Source: Citrus sinensis
Taxonomy: Eukaryota > Streptophyta > Magnoliopsida > Sapindales > Rutaceae
Direction: 5' to 3'
Assembly: GCF_022201045.2 (NCBI RefSeq)
Contig: NC_068562.1
Coordinates: forward strand, 5,562,001 to 5,626,000
DNA length: 64,000 bases
This document shows, piece by piece, positions 39,786 to 51,049 of this stretch. The position numbers and the translations under genes are program-made. Numbering within the stretch: position 1 is the first letter of the stretch; each line of letters begins with the position of its first letter. The notes beneath the pieces are model-generated. The model searched no databases and was not told the origin of the DNA. It saw only the letters and a program-made list of their open reading frames with translations.

Positions 39786-41776
39786 GCAACCACTAGTCAT
39801 CTTTCAAATCATATTCTTTCTTTTTTTTAAATAAGTGTATATGTCATTTACATGGAAAAAAAAAAAGGTAACTCAATCACAATGGATGTAATTTTCAATG
39901 TTGGTTGCATATGAGTGATAAAGGGAACAGAGAATGAGTTTGTGGGTTGAAAATGTGAATGGGAATGGGAAGCAATGGTTCATTATTTTTTGAAGGGGAG
40001 GTAAAGATAAAGACTAAGAAATCAATTACCAACTACATTTGGGCTGACAATGTCAATTGCTTCCACCACTATCATCCAGCTTGCACCTAAATAGAAAGAT
40101 ATTGATATTCTTTTCACTGATCACTTAATTTCTTGCGTGCAATCGAATTCCTTTAGGCGTCCCCCATTCCCTCTCCATCATCACCATCATGTGTTATTTT
40201 ATGACAATTGCATCAGTTTGTCCTTCGACTCTCTCAATTTTAGCTTTTGCTCCTTGTTCTTTCCTTGAATCAAAAGTTACCATGTGAGGCAGAGGGTGAA
40301 AAGTCGGGTACGGTATAAAATTTCAGTTAAAGCCACTACATATATACATTCTTCCAATCTAAACGTGCGAGTTCAATAATACTTTACTTGCCCTATGTTG
40401 ACGCTAAACCCGTCCTACTTTATATGATGATGAAGATTGTCAATGAGAATATAGTTCTGTTAAAATGGGTGGAACTGTTTAAGCTTATTGAAGGAATGAT
40501 TCCTTCAATCATTCCTATTAAAAAAGAAAAAGAAGAAAAGGAAGGCTAGTTTCTTTGAGTTTACAAAATTTAAGTAGAAATAAGATGATTTTATTGAAAA
40601 TGATGTTATTCTTTTGAGTAAGAGTGAGACACATTATGGCGTGTATAATAAGTTGGGACTGAAAAGTCACCGACAAAGCTGTTAAACACATTGATTTGCA
40701 TGAGATTTGAAGTCCCACTCCCACAAAAAAAGATTGTAGAAAATGATGATGAAAGAGTTTGTGATCAGGACGAATAATTTGGTTTAAACAGTAGAATGGC
40801 ATACTCTGGGAAGTGATTATAAAGGGCCAAGAAATTAATGGGTCTAGCCTCTAGAGTCTTGACTTATTGGCTACGAATTGCACTTTACTGTGACCAAATT
40901 CAACTGCTAGTAAAGCATAAGAATGTGGTTTGTGTCCAGGTTTTTTTCTATTTCTTCTAATGCCTTTGTTTCTAAAACTGAGCATTGGGCTGGTTATGAT
41001 TAGTTGCCGGTGCCAAAAAATTTGAGAAGACACGGTAAGCTTCTCGGCCTTTTGGCTTTATAGGTCTTATAAATGAAAGCGTCGCTTTAATTTCACTGTA
41101 ATAAGACGTGATGATTATTATTTATTAACCCAAAAAAAAACAAAAAAAAAGAGTTGTGATCTTCTGAAACGACGTTCGCGCGTGCAGTTGGAAAATCGTT
41201 GGTGGGTCATCTAAAAAACGCTATAAAGGTTAAACACAGTTTATATGAGGGTTCCTTTGATATAGACGCTATGGCTAGCTAGGCTCATAATTAACACAAT
41301 CTAACGGAGATTAGCGTTGGTCGCTTAATCAACTGCCGAAAGGTTAATTTCGGTGGTCCACCTCTTACAAAGTCAATGATCATAACTAAAATCATGCATG
41401 AAAATGAAAGTAAAGCCGTAGATTTTTGTAATTTTTTTTTTTTTATATAAGCTTTTAGATTCAAAGGAAATTTTTTTTTTGTTTTTCTAATCGAAGTACT
41501 TGATTAATTAAAACATCGGAGAGTTTTATTTACTATAATTTATTGGAATACAAATCCCAACCTTACAAACATAATATGAATATATATGATAGCACAGCTC
41601 TCAAACTCTTTTTTTTTTCTTTTTTAATTTGGACAGACGCTGGAGCTCTTCTAAACTTAATAAGAAAGTGGAGTTGACAAATATTTTTAAACTGTGTAGT
41701 ATCTGAGGGCCTGCCTCCTATTCATAGATAGGCCATGGGCCATTTCAGACCTCAATTCCCAAAGTTCATATCATAA
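39786..41776. other. Intergenic DNA
   Basis: AT-rich spacer. No gene recognised. A U2-like word lies at 41041 and A-runs follow at about 41130-41150. Confidence 0.45.
41035..41150 (+). repeat. Possible U2 snRNA-derived retro-fragment
   Basis: The 17 bases TTCTCGGCCTTTTGGCT at 41041-41057 equal the conserved region near the 5' end of U2 snRNA. The next bases do not follow U2. About 75 bases later come two A-runs. A chimaeric retro-copy primed on U2 would look like this, but the match is short and no TSD was found. Confidence 0.3.
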
Positions 41777-42663
41777 TATCATTTTGAGTGGGACTATTGG
41801 CACCCCTCCAAATACCTATTAAAACCCTATAATTATTTTACAATTTTAACCTTTACTCAAATTACATAATAGGACAATTTCTAATTAATCCTACACTCAA
41901 ATGTCAATATTTTTTTTTCTTAAAAATTCTTTATGCTGTAGATTTTTATTTTAAAAGGGAAGCAAGACAAGTTTGGAAGAGCTTAATAATATGAATGTCA
42001 GAAGGGAAATGTGGAAGTTGGTTTTAATAGAAAAATGACAAACAAAGATTTTGATTCGGGAAACAAGTTAGTGATCTTGAAAATGTAATGTGGAAATCTA
42101 AATTAAAGGAAGAATATGATCCAAGAGCATCAAGGGCAATGGCAAATCATTATTACATGAGCGGCAATGATGACGGGGATGAATTTTATGCCACATGGGA
42201 GAATAAGAAGAATGAGGTGAATCAAATTGAGGGTGAAGCTGCTGATTTTGAAACTCATAATAAAGTGAATAATAGACTGAACAAGACATAGAACGAGGCA
42301 GATGAGATCAAGATAGTAATTTATAGCAACCTTTAGTGAATGAAGATGGTACCCGGGATTAAAATCCAACATTTTAGAAATTAAAAGGATTATTTTTTTC
42401 TCTTATTTTCAAGCGAAAATTTTAATATCGGCGACTGCAATGGACAGAAGAAACTCCATTGTTGAAATGAGGTTTAATAATAAAGATAAAAAATAATTAA
42501 AGAATGATGTTTACGCTAATAAGTTTTAATTAAGGGTAATTTTATCATTTAAGGGGTGTTAAAAGAATTTTATAATATTTATAAATATTTTAATGGGGTT
42601 AATAAAGAAAATGGGTGTTAAGAGATATTTAGAGGGGTGCCAATAGTCCCACTCTATCATTTT
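41777..42663. mobile_element. Non-autonomous Mutator-like element with 9-bp TSD
   Basis: The element (41786-42654, 869 bp) starts gagtgggactattggcaccc, and its right end is the exact reverse complement for at least 23 bases, with weaker pairing to about 42. The perfect direct repeat tatcatttt flanks it (41777-41785 and 42655-42663). A 9-bp TSD and G-initial terminal inverted repeats are diagnostic of the Mutator superfamily. No transposase is present. The interior has one short open frame. Confidence 0.9.
42088..42291 (+). CDS. Short open frame inside the Mutator-like element
   Basis: It has 67 codons from an ATG, with an acidic, Asn/Glu/Lys-rich product (for example SGNDDGDEFYATWENKKNEV). 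It is less AT-rich than its surroundings and has a clean stop. It may be a host gene piece captured by the element (Pack-MULE-like) or a chance frame. I recognise no family. Confidence 0.25.
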   Translation: MWKSKLKEEYDPRASRAMANHYYMSGNDDGDEFYATWENKKNEVNQIEGEAADFETHNKVNNRLNKT

Positions 42664-43500
42664 TTGCTTATAATTATGGGCTGTATGCACCAGCCTATAT
42701 AATAATAAGACCTCAATCCCCAAACTATGATTTATTTATTTTAATTTTTCGGTACTTAAATATTCATTAATTTAACCGTCGGCATCAATTGTCATTGCCA
42801 ACAACACACACTACAAATTGTAACACAACTGTATTCTGCAAGTTATTCGCAGAAGAAGCTAAAAGCTACCCTCAAGTCCTACAGTATCTCCACGTTTCTC
42901 TTACTATTCTAATAATTTAAAATAAAACTCTGTTGGCGAGTGGCAATACAAAATCCACAACTGGGTCCATAACTATGACAATGAAAAGGGAGGGAGACAT
43001 TATAGTTCCAGCATAACTTAGAATTCCAGTCATTTGTCGATTGAGCAAAGCCTGCAGATACAATATTTACCGCTGCAGCATGTTCTGCAAATGTAAATTT
43101 GTTTATAATTTTCAAGTAGGCATGAATTTCTTTCAGCTATCATGACATACGCTAATGAAAATAGAACAATTAGGCTTAAAATACATCTTACAGTCATATT
43201 CCAAATGTTGTTAGCCATTTAATGAATAAAAAATAAATACATAATGAGAAAGCAATGTTAAACTAGCTCATTTGGAAACAGATTGGATACAATATAAAGC
43301 TTCCTGACAAGCTGTAGCATGCAAAATAATCACATGGACTAAAAAAAAGTCAACATATTTTTCTACTATATCCCTGATACAATATAATCTCTATTGTTTA
43401 CCTAATTTTAGTTCCCACAGAGGAGACGCATGCATTATGAAAATTTCACAGTTCCATGGGGAACATCAGACAATAGAGTGAAACCGCAAGCCAAATCAAG
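42664..43500. other. 3' flank of the GEM-like gene
   Basis: Spacer and presumed 3' UTR of the minus-strand gene. No other coding frame is convincing. Confidence 0.4.
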
Positions 43501-46415
43501 TCACACAGATTCTAGGTTGCGAGCCTCCAAAGCTCCCTGTAGCCATTCCACAGCACCGTTGTAGTTTAAGAAGCCCATGAACCAAAACTCATGATTATCT
43601 ATGGAGATAACCTGGACATATTTTTCAGCAGGATTGTTTCTGCTTGACGAAGGATTAACTGCTCTAAGCTGATGCAATGGGATAACTACCTATTTTAAGC
43701 AGAGAAAAGCATCAGTAATTGCCACAAGATAATCAACAATAAAAAAAAGAGAAAAAACAAAAAAGCCAACAGTCTATCACCCAAAAAAAAAGGGTTGGGG
43801 TGGGGGGGTGTTTGTGTTTTGGAAAACAATATATGAAGTAAATATTGGAAACTTAAGAGAAAGGATTAACATGAATGTATTTTCCCTTGAAAACATCAAC
43901 CACCATTTGCTCTTGTATGGGCCGACCCAAATTACAACATAGAGCACACAATTCTAAGTAAAAAATTTGTATAATGTTTTCTGTAACATAGGTTAAGAGA
44001 CAAATGCAATCTCAACTGAAAACGAAGTGCAGTGCCACAATAATAGTGTTTTGTTGGGGTACTATACAGGCAGGGGACGCTGGGAAGCTGTCCAACAAAC
44101 TCACTGACCATGTCGAACAGGAAAGAAAAGGTAGGTATCTTTGAAACCATGAAAGACTAACAAAGTAAACAGAACAACAAACTACATGCAAATAGTAAGA
44201 GCCTACTGTGCAAAAAAGTGCCTGTAACTTGTAAATGTGAAGGGTAAAAGATATAGTCCAAAACACAATCTCATGGATTGGAGGTCTAATGAGGATTTCC
44301 AAACTACCTTTCTTTCATATATATGGCTCAAGGAAAATACCTTATAATAGCTCCATTCAGTTTGGCCACTGGATTTATAGGAAAGCGGGTTGTCGCTACA
44401 GAATGCCAGCTTTGCAGTAGATACATATAAGATTCCCATGACTGGACCAGCTGATGTGGATAAGTAACAAGCATATGAGTTCTGAAGTTGCTCCTCAGGA
44501 ACTGTCTCAAAAGTTTGCCGAAAGATCTTTTCATAACCGCCTTCTGCCAGAACCTTAGTTCCCTGTGCAATCCTTCCCATAGCAGCATCAGCAAAGCTCG
44601 GGCTTGTTTTCACTAGTTAGGAGAGAACGGGGTCATTCCAGTAATTTCATGACAAAAACTAACAAAGAATGACAGAGTGCTACAACAAAAAACAGTTGCC
44701 AACTAACTAAGTAGCTTAATTTACCATCAAGTTTCATCTTTCCAACATTCTACCAGCAACCTAACTTTATAGCCATTAGATTTGAGGATTACAAACACAG
44801 ACTTAGAAGCCGTTAAGACAGAATTATATCATGATTTAATCAGACTCATTCTATATTTTCCTGCCCTTTAATTTCAATTTCAGTATAGCAGCCTAATCAA
44901 AATTTGGCTCCTTTTTCTTTTTGGTTGCCAACTAGAGAGGATTGCATGCTTTATTAGTTGTTAGTTTTAGGGTTTACCCAATGAAAGGCGTGAGAAAATC
45001 TATACCATAACTAATTAGTTAAGATCAAAACAAATCTCATAAATAAGTTAAACAAACAAATCTCATAAATAAGTTAAACTCATACCTAACAATACTGGCA
45101 TAAACTCTACGCAATGTAAAGTAGGCAGCTCATATCAAGGATAATAAAAAATCGTATTCTTACAAGATATACAATATTACTGATTATTTGTAATGGAGGA
45201 CGGAATATTGGGCAAGTAAGTAAGATTGAATATGGATTTTCACCAGCACAGAATATATCTACCGGCACCTTAAATGAGGAAAGTAGAGCCAAAGAGATAG
45301 TCCAGAGCCTATTTTAAATGGATAAATCACAAAGTGCACGGGTTGATATTTGTGTACCTAGAAATTTATAATGGACAAATGATAGTGACTTCAAGGCCAA
45401 AACTCACAAAAGGTAGCTTCATGATTTCATTTTTTCCAATACAACAAATCAAATGAATTCTTATTATGAAATATTTCTATACCTTCCCCCACCCCCTTCT
45501 CTATCTTCACCCATCACCAATTCAAATCCAACCAAGAGACGAGACAGAGAAATGTAGACACATAGATTTAGACGGTCACCTATTAGTTAGTACTTGCAGA
45601 CAATCTTCCTCAGATCAGGTTTAGTTAGTACTAAACCCAAAAAGTTGTTTTCACAAGTAAAACAAGACGCAACAAAAAATTCCCCAGGCCATGACCCACC
45701 CAATTTTACCGGTAGTTGAAATCAATTCATTCGTAAATTCTAATACTAAACTCATTGTATCTTATCTGATAAATGACATTAGCGTAAACACAAAAGAAAG
45801 AAAACTCACGATGCTGCCAGGTGTTCCCAGCGAGATCCTCTGCTTTCTTCGTCGCTTCTCCAACTTTCTTCCCCCATCGCCCCAACACATCCTTCACACT
45901 CCCTACCGCGTCTGATTCAAATCATTATCCCAAATTAACTAACATTTACAGGAGGCGCGCCTCAATAAAATAACCAAAAACAAAAAAAAAATACAAATAC
46001 GGGACGGACCTTTGAAGGAAAATGAATTGGAGGGCGGTGCAGGAGTGTGGGCGACGTAAGGATTGGATCCGTCGATTGGGGGCATGGTATTTTGGTAATT
46101 ATGAGTATTGGGAGCGTGCGATTCGGTCACCAAGTCGGGGCTCCAGTGCACCGATTTCTTCGACACGGATGATGCTGGCGACGGTTCGGATGAATTCGTG
46201 GAGCTTTCTAATTGGATCTTGATCTGACTCTGAGGCTGTGCTTGATTCTCATTCTCAGAAACTTTCTCAGACTCGGATCCCACGACGATATTCGCCCAGT
46301 TATCGCCGTCCCCGTTGGGATTGGGATCGGGTTTCGGGTTCGGAGCGGGGGACTCTGTCTTGTTGTGGTCGGTGTCTGCTGCTGCGGCCTTCGGGGGCGC
46401 CTGTTGCTGATCCAT
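43501..46415 (-). CDS. GEM-like protein with GRAM domain
   Basis: Plant GRAM-domain protein of the GEM / ABA-responsive (FIP1) family. Relatives bind lipid and affect cell division, epidermal patterning or ABA response (family knowledge). Coding exons on the minus strand are 46415-46010, 45911-45810, 44612-44341 and 43689-43501, giving 322 residues. Residues 1-135 are low-complexity (Pro, Ser, Asn, Gln, Glu) with the family segment [12 protein letters not shown] and a later SNPYV. Residues about 136-200 ([20 protein letters not shown], then [20 protein letters not shown]) form the linker typical of the family. The GRAM domain runs from about 199 ([14 protein letters not shown]) through [19 protein letters not shown]. 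The C-terminus ([32 protein letters not shown]) completes the fold. The start is the first ATG in the open frame. All junctions keep frame. Confidence 0.94.
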
Positions 46416-46705
46416 TTTGTTTCAGAAGGTTCTTCGGAGGCGCGTGGCGAGTCTTGATTGGGAGTGGTTTGATTTTCAAATGTTATGAGTTCTCTGTTCG
46501 GATCGCTACAGGGGAGAGAGGATTTAGAGGGCATGACCGTACAATTTGATGACTTTTTTTAGCGCCAAGCGGGATTGAGAATTCGATGGACTATCTTGAC
46601 CGGTGCTCGTCATTCATCAATTTTCTCGTAAATATATTATTTTTCATGTAATTTAAGTGACCGTAAGGCCTTTTAAATTTAAAACATATGCATTCTAAAA
46701 ACAAC

Positions 46706-46850
46706 AATAATAAGGGAGCCTCTAAGTTACAATAATTGTACCATACATCTCTCATGTGAACCACACAAAATTATAAGACCCACAATTTGTATGGTTCACA
46801 TGAGAGATGTATGTTACAATTATTGTAACTTAGCATTTGCCCAATAATAA
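46706..46850. repeat. Fold-back MITE (129 bp) with 8-bp TSD-like flanks
   Basis: The element 46714-46842 starts gggagcctctaagttac and ends as its near reverse complement (gtaacttagcatttgccc). The inner arms (46722-46766 and 46789-46833) pair almost perfectly, for example catctctcatgtgaacca with tggttcacatgagagatg. The loop is about 20 bases. The direct repeat aataataa flanks it (46706-46713, 46843-46850), but that word is low in complexity. The 8-bp TSD suggests hAT-like mobilisation. It lies about 0.3 kb upstream of the GEM-like gene start. Confidence 0.82.
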
Positions 46851-47754
46851 TAGTAATTATTTAATTTTATTTATTTATTTTTTTTACTTTTTTTAAATCA
46901 TCGGCGAAGAGTATTATTCCCCACAACATCTAAAAATAAAAATTCTCAGGTGTAGTGTCAACACGCACATTCCGGGGTTAATCAGATTTTAATGTCATAC
47001 ATAGAGTCATTTAGCAAATTATATACACGGCTTTTGCGCACTCTTACAGTGATGCATGAACTCAAATTTTATAGCATGCCAATTGCTAAACATCCGCAAT
47101 AATAAAGTTATAGATAGAGTGGCTCTCTTAAATTATATAATGATAATTTCTTCATAAGGAAAAAGTATCCAAAGTTTGTAAAGGCAAACATGAAAAGATT
47201 TTTTATGTTACTTGCTGGACAATTTATTCTTTCACCAAAAACAAAAAAAAAAAAAAAAAAAGGAATATGACACTTAAGATGTGCGAATACTCTATTTAAT
47301 CTTATTTAATTTGTACTACTAAGATAAACATTATTCAAATAAGCTCAATGTGAATACTGAATACATGTCAAAAATAAAAAGACAAGCAGAGGTCTAATTC
47401 TAACTTCGGAAATCTTAAACTTGATTGATTGATGTAAAAAAATTGAATGTAATAACATTTAATCAAACGAAATTCTTATACAATAATCAACATATATTTA
47501 ACTGGATTTATTAGTACATAATTTTTTTTTTAAAAAAAGAGGAAATTAATTTATTTGTGAGAAAAAGATTATTAATTATGAATAGGGATACCATCATCTT
47601 AAAAAGATATATTTTATCTGGTGAAAAAGCAGAGATTTGTTCGAACACCCTTGATGCAACAATGAAAAAGAAAGGTGTTATATTATATTATTACGTTCCA
47701 TGAAAGGGGAACGATAATAAATCACCAAAGGCATCATCATTGTGCATGATTGCA
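46851..47754. other. Intergenic DNA
   Basis: AT-rich spacer between two minus-strand genes, with A-runs at about 47243-47261 and 47530-47540. The right end holds the presumed 3' UTR of the hydrolase gene. Confidence 0.45.
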
Positions 47755-49506
47755 TCATATCATTTGAAATTTCTGGATGAAACTGAGCATCGTCTCTTGG
47801 CCTCTCTCATCTGTGCACATAATAGACAGAGGCAGTTCAAAATTAGATCAGGCAACTCTTTTTTTTTTTTAAAGAGTCTTGTTGCAAATTGATGCAATGA
47901 AGTGAGATATTAATACCATAAGCTTTATCAAAGAAAGAAAGAACTCACCAATTCTCGGGATAGTGTGCCCCTTGGAGTGATAAATCACAACAGGGTCTAC
48001 AAACGATTCCAGGAGAGCCATTCCTTGCTCCTTCAAGAAATCATTTTCTCCTGCACCACAATCCACATATCATGCTCGTCAATTAAAAGTGATTATGTCT
48101 CCAGCTCTTATAAACTTCCCTTCCCACATTATTGAAAAATTATGCGTATTCAGAGATAACAAAATGATACATCTGCTCTAGTCTTTTTTGTTTCATGGAA
48201 ATTTGTTCTAAATCTAATTGTAAGCGTTATATAATCTTGTTTCCTTTTCTTTTCTTTGTACCTTTTGTAGACAAGCTATTGTTACAGCACTGAAAATACA
48301 ATCATGTAATGGTTCATTACAAATTTTCCCTGACACGTAGCAGGAACATGTGGACTTGAAAATTGAAATGTGACAATGCCTTGAAAAATGATAAGAGCAA
48401 TTAAGCTTCAAGATTAATGATTGACACCATAAGCTTAATCTTGTATTCTTTCCTTGGAAGCTTGTAAACAATAGAAATTATGCAGAGTTTTTGAATCTTG
48501 TGCTGACCTATAATATGAAGAGATGGGCACTGAACTGGGGATGAAAATGCATTAACCGCAAGCTTAGGCTGCCCAAACTTGAATCCTAGGAATTTAGCCC
48601 CTGCTATTAATATCACAAACTTTATCTTTGGTACTTTAGTAAAAGCCACTCCCTACAGTTTCAGAAATTGAGCACATTAGTGGGAAAAAAAAAAAAATCT
48701 TCAAATCTTGTTCTCCTCCTCAAAATTAGGAACGGGATAAAATTAAGCAACAATAATAATTGACATCTCAATTACCTCTGCTTGCATCCCTGGTGAAGCA
48801 GCTGCTATAAATGCTCCCTAAAATCTCATCGGTCAAATTAGAAACCGAACACAACTGCGGCAAGTAGCAATAAACTCGAAGAAAATAAAACCAAAAATAG
48901 TTCAAGTTCTCAGGTGCCCACCTGAGAGAAGCCCAGCAAACCATCAAAAGGACCATGCGTTACCATGTAATCTTCAATATATGCAATGCTCTGTTCAAAG
49001 TTTATATACTGAGTACAATCCTACAGTAAGAAAACAGTCGCTGTCACCGGTCTTGCAGCAAAATAATCTAAATTAAAATGTGTAAAGATGAAAAATCAAG
49101 TTTTGTGGGAAATAAAGATCTAAGGAAGAATTACCTCATTCCTTTGGTACCATTCGTAGTAAGGGGGATCGAAGAAGGCTTCGACATCTGATTTTCCAAG
49201 CGCAGGAAATGGAGCATCAAGAAAATCAAGATCGAGCTTTCGGAGTATGGATTCGGGCCATCTTCCTATTTGTTTCTTGAGGATCTCACCGCTTGTCCTG
49301 AATCCGTGGAGACACAAAATTCTGGGTTTTTTTGGGATTCCATTTTCCATTATGGTTCCTCTGTTAATTTTTGTGAACTTCTTAAGTTTCTCTGCTGCTG
49401 CAACAATAGTATGCATGGGTGGTGGTGGAATTTTCACCGAATTTACTTGATGGGCGAAGCTGTCTGCTAATTTTGACCAACCATGATGATTGACCAGCAA
49501 TGCCAT
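47755..49506 (-). CDS. FSH/OVCA2-type serine hydrolase
   Basis: Alpha/beta hydrolase of the FSH1 family, presumed esterase or thioesterase; the plant substrate is not fixed by sequence. Coding exons on the minus strand are 49506-49135, 49020-48922, 48817-48776, 48652-48508, 48050-47949 and 47810-47755, giving 271 residues. The family opening KPRILCLHGFRTSG is at about residues 59-72. The nucleophile elbow GFSQG (154-158, Ser156) is split by an intron. Asp223 (GENDF) and His248 (GHTIP) complete a plausible triad. The first ATG gives about 52 extra residues before MENGIPKKP, where most relatives start (49350). The extension is basic and could be a targeting peptide or untranslated. Upstream the frame remains open only through a non-ATG. 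An inverted-repeat element cluster begins about 180 bases upstream of the ATG. Confidence 0.92.
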
Positions 49507-49687
49507 TTTGTATTGTGCCTTTGTGTTGAAAAAAGAAGAGAATTTAATGTCTTTATGAAGGGAAGTTAATGTCTTTTCTTTCAATATTTTAGGCAGCGTT
49601 TTTTCTATTTCTTTTTTTTTTTAAACTGCAAAACTCGGGGGACGTGGGGGTTGTTATTCCCACTACCTTGAATTTTGCATAGAGTGT

Positions 49688-50722
49688 TGATGTTTGCCCA
49701 GGTTAAATTCTGGGTCAAACTCCGAAAATAATTTAAACGGCGTCGTTTTGATGTGTTTTTTTTTTTTTCTTTTTTGCTACTCCAAAACGTTGCCGTTTTG
49801 ACTTACCATTTTCGTTTCACTTACCATTTGCAAAACGCGAGCATTGTCCCTGAAAGAATCTAAAACGCGCCTGAAAGAATCCAAAACGCGAACATTGTCC
49901 CTGAAAGAATCCAGCAGCTGGGAACGCGATTCGTTTCTTCTTTTCGAAAGCCGAAAAAATCGTTACTTTCCTTCCTCGACCGCGGTGTAGGCTTTCGGGA
50001 TCCACAGCAGAACGCACCCATTTAGTGAAGAAAGTGATTAACAGCAGCTGCGATATTTGTCGTTGAAAGCCGAAACTCTAAGCTGAGTTTGGACGGAACA
50101 AGACCAACAACAGCTGCGAAGTTTCGGCAGAGCAAGAACATTGTCCCTGAAAGTTTGAATTTTCGAAGCTATACTGTACAAATGTTGGAATTATTATTCT
50201 TATTTTTGTTAATTAATCACTCCCCTGAGTCTCTCTGATGGTGCATTTGCTTACATGATTTTTATAATGTGTATTAATCGGGTTAATTACCAGTTTGTTT
50301 TTTTGAAGTAAAGCTTAACTAGACTCGCTTTGTTTGACTTTTTGTGCATTTTGCTTTCTGTAAAGTTTGATTCTAGTTTCTGGGCTTTTTATTTGAGTTG
50401 TTAGAATGAAACTGTAGGAAGAATTATCTATATTTTGATTTTCAGAAAACTACAAGATGAAATTGTGATTTAAGTGGAAATTTGAGCAGAAGTTTAGTTT
50501 GCTTTTTCAAGATGTTACAAGGTGAAACAAAGACGAAGAAACTTGCTCTTCTCTCTGTTGCTTTCCTAGGTGAAACAAAGAAACGAAAACGAAGAGGAAG
50601 AGATTTTATTCTTCTAAAATTGTCATCAGAAACGTTGCCGTTTTGGAGTAGCTAAAAAGAAAAAAAAAATCAAAACGATGTCGTTTAACTTATTTTCGGG
50701 GTTTGACCCGGGGCAAACATCA
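49688..50722. mobile_element. Inverted-repeat element, about 1.03 kb, non-autonomous
   Basis: The left arm (about 49688-49795) and right arm (about 50635-50722) are reverse complements over about 90 bases. Read inward from each end they share tgatgtttgccc, then ggtcaaac(t/c)ccgaaaataa, then taaacg(g/a)c(g/a)tcgttttgat, a T-run, and gctactccaaaacg. The left arm has about 13 extra bases after the first block. The interior has short repeats of ccctgaaagaatc and aaaacgcg (about 49835-49912) and no transposase. No TSD was found. The family could be Mutator-like by arm length. Confidence 0.78.
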
Positions 50723-51049
50723 TTTTCCTTTTTTTTTTTTGATTACACGAGACTATTGCTCAGATTACAACTCATATACATGAGATTATTACTGATATTT
50801 ACAAATCAGACTATTACTGGGACCAACTGACATCAATGCTAATGGAGCTCTGCCCAGACATCAATGCTATTCGAGGGATGTCTACTCCTCACTCATGGGT
50901 AAGGGAGAAGACTACCTTCACTCAAATTAATTGAGGAAGGAAATACCCCCACAATGCTTTTGTGGGGGTTCGAACTGCTGCCCTCCAAGTTGGAGGGCAG
51001 CAGCCCTGGCCACTCGGGCTACGAATTAAACAAACCGAATTTTCCTTTT
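50722..51049 (-). repeat. SINE-like retroelement, family 2, copy B, with TSD
   Basis: On the minus strand the element runs from about 51038 to a poly(A) tail (T-run 50729-50740). The 11-bp word attttcctttt lies on both sides (50722-50732 and 51039-51049); its T-rich part overlaps the tail. The head has box A tagcccgagtgg and box B agttcgaaccc. The phrase agcattgtgggggt and the tail taatc/agcaatagtctcgtgtaat match copy A at 5.7-6.1 kb. Two local hairpins mark the head: ccctccaa/ttggaggg and cccccaca/tgtggggg. It lies at the outer edge of the right arm of the 49.7-50.7 kb inverted-repeat element. Confidence 0.7.
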
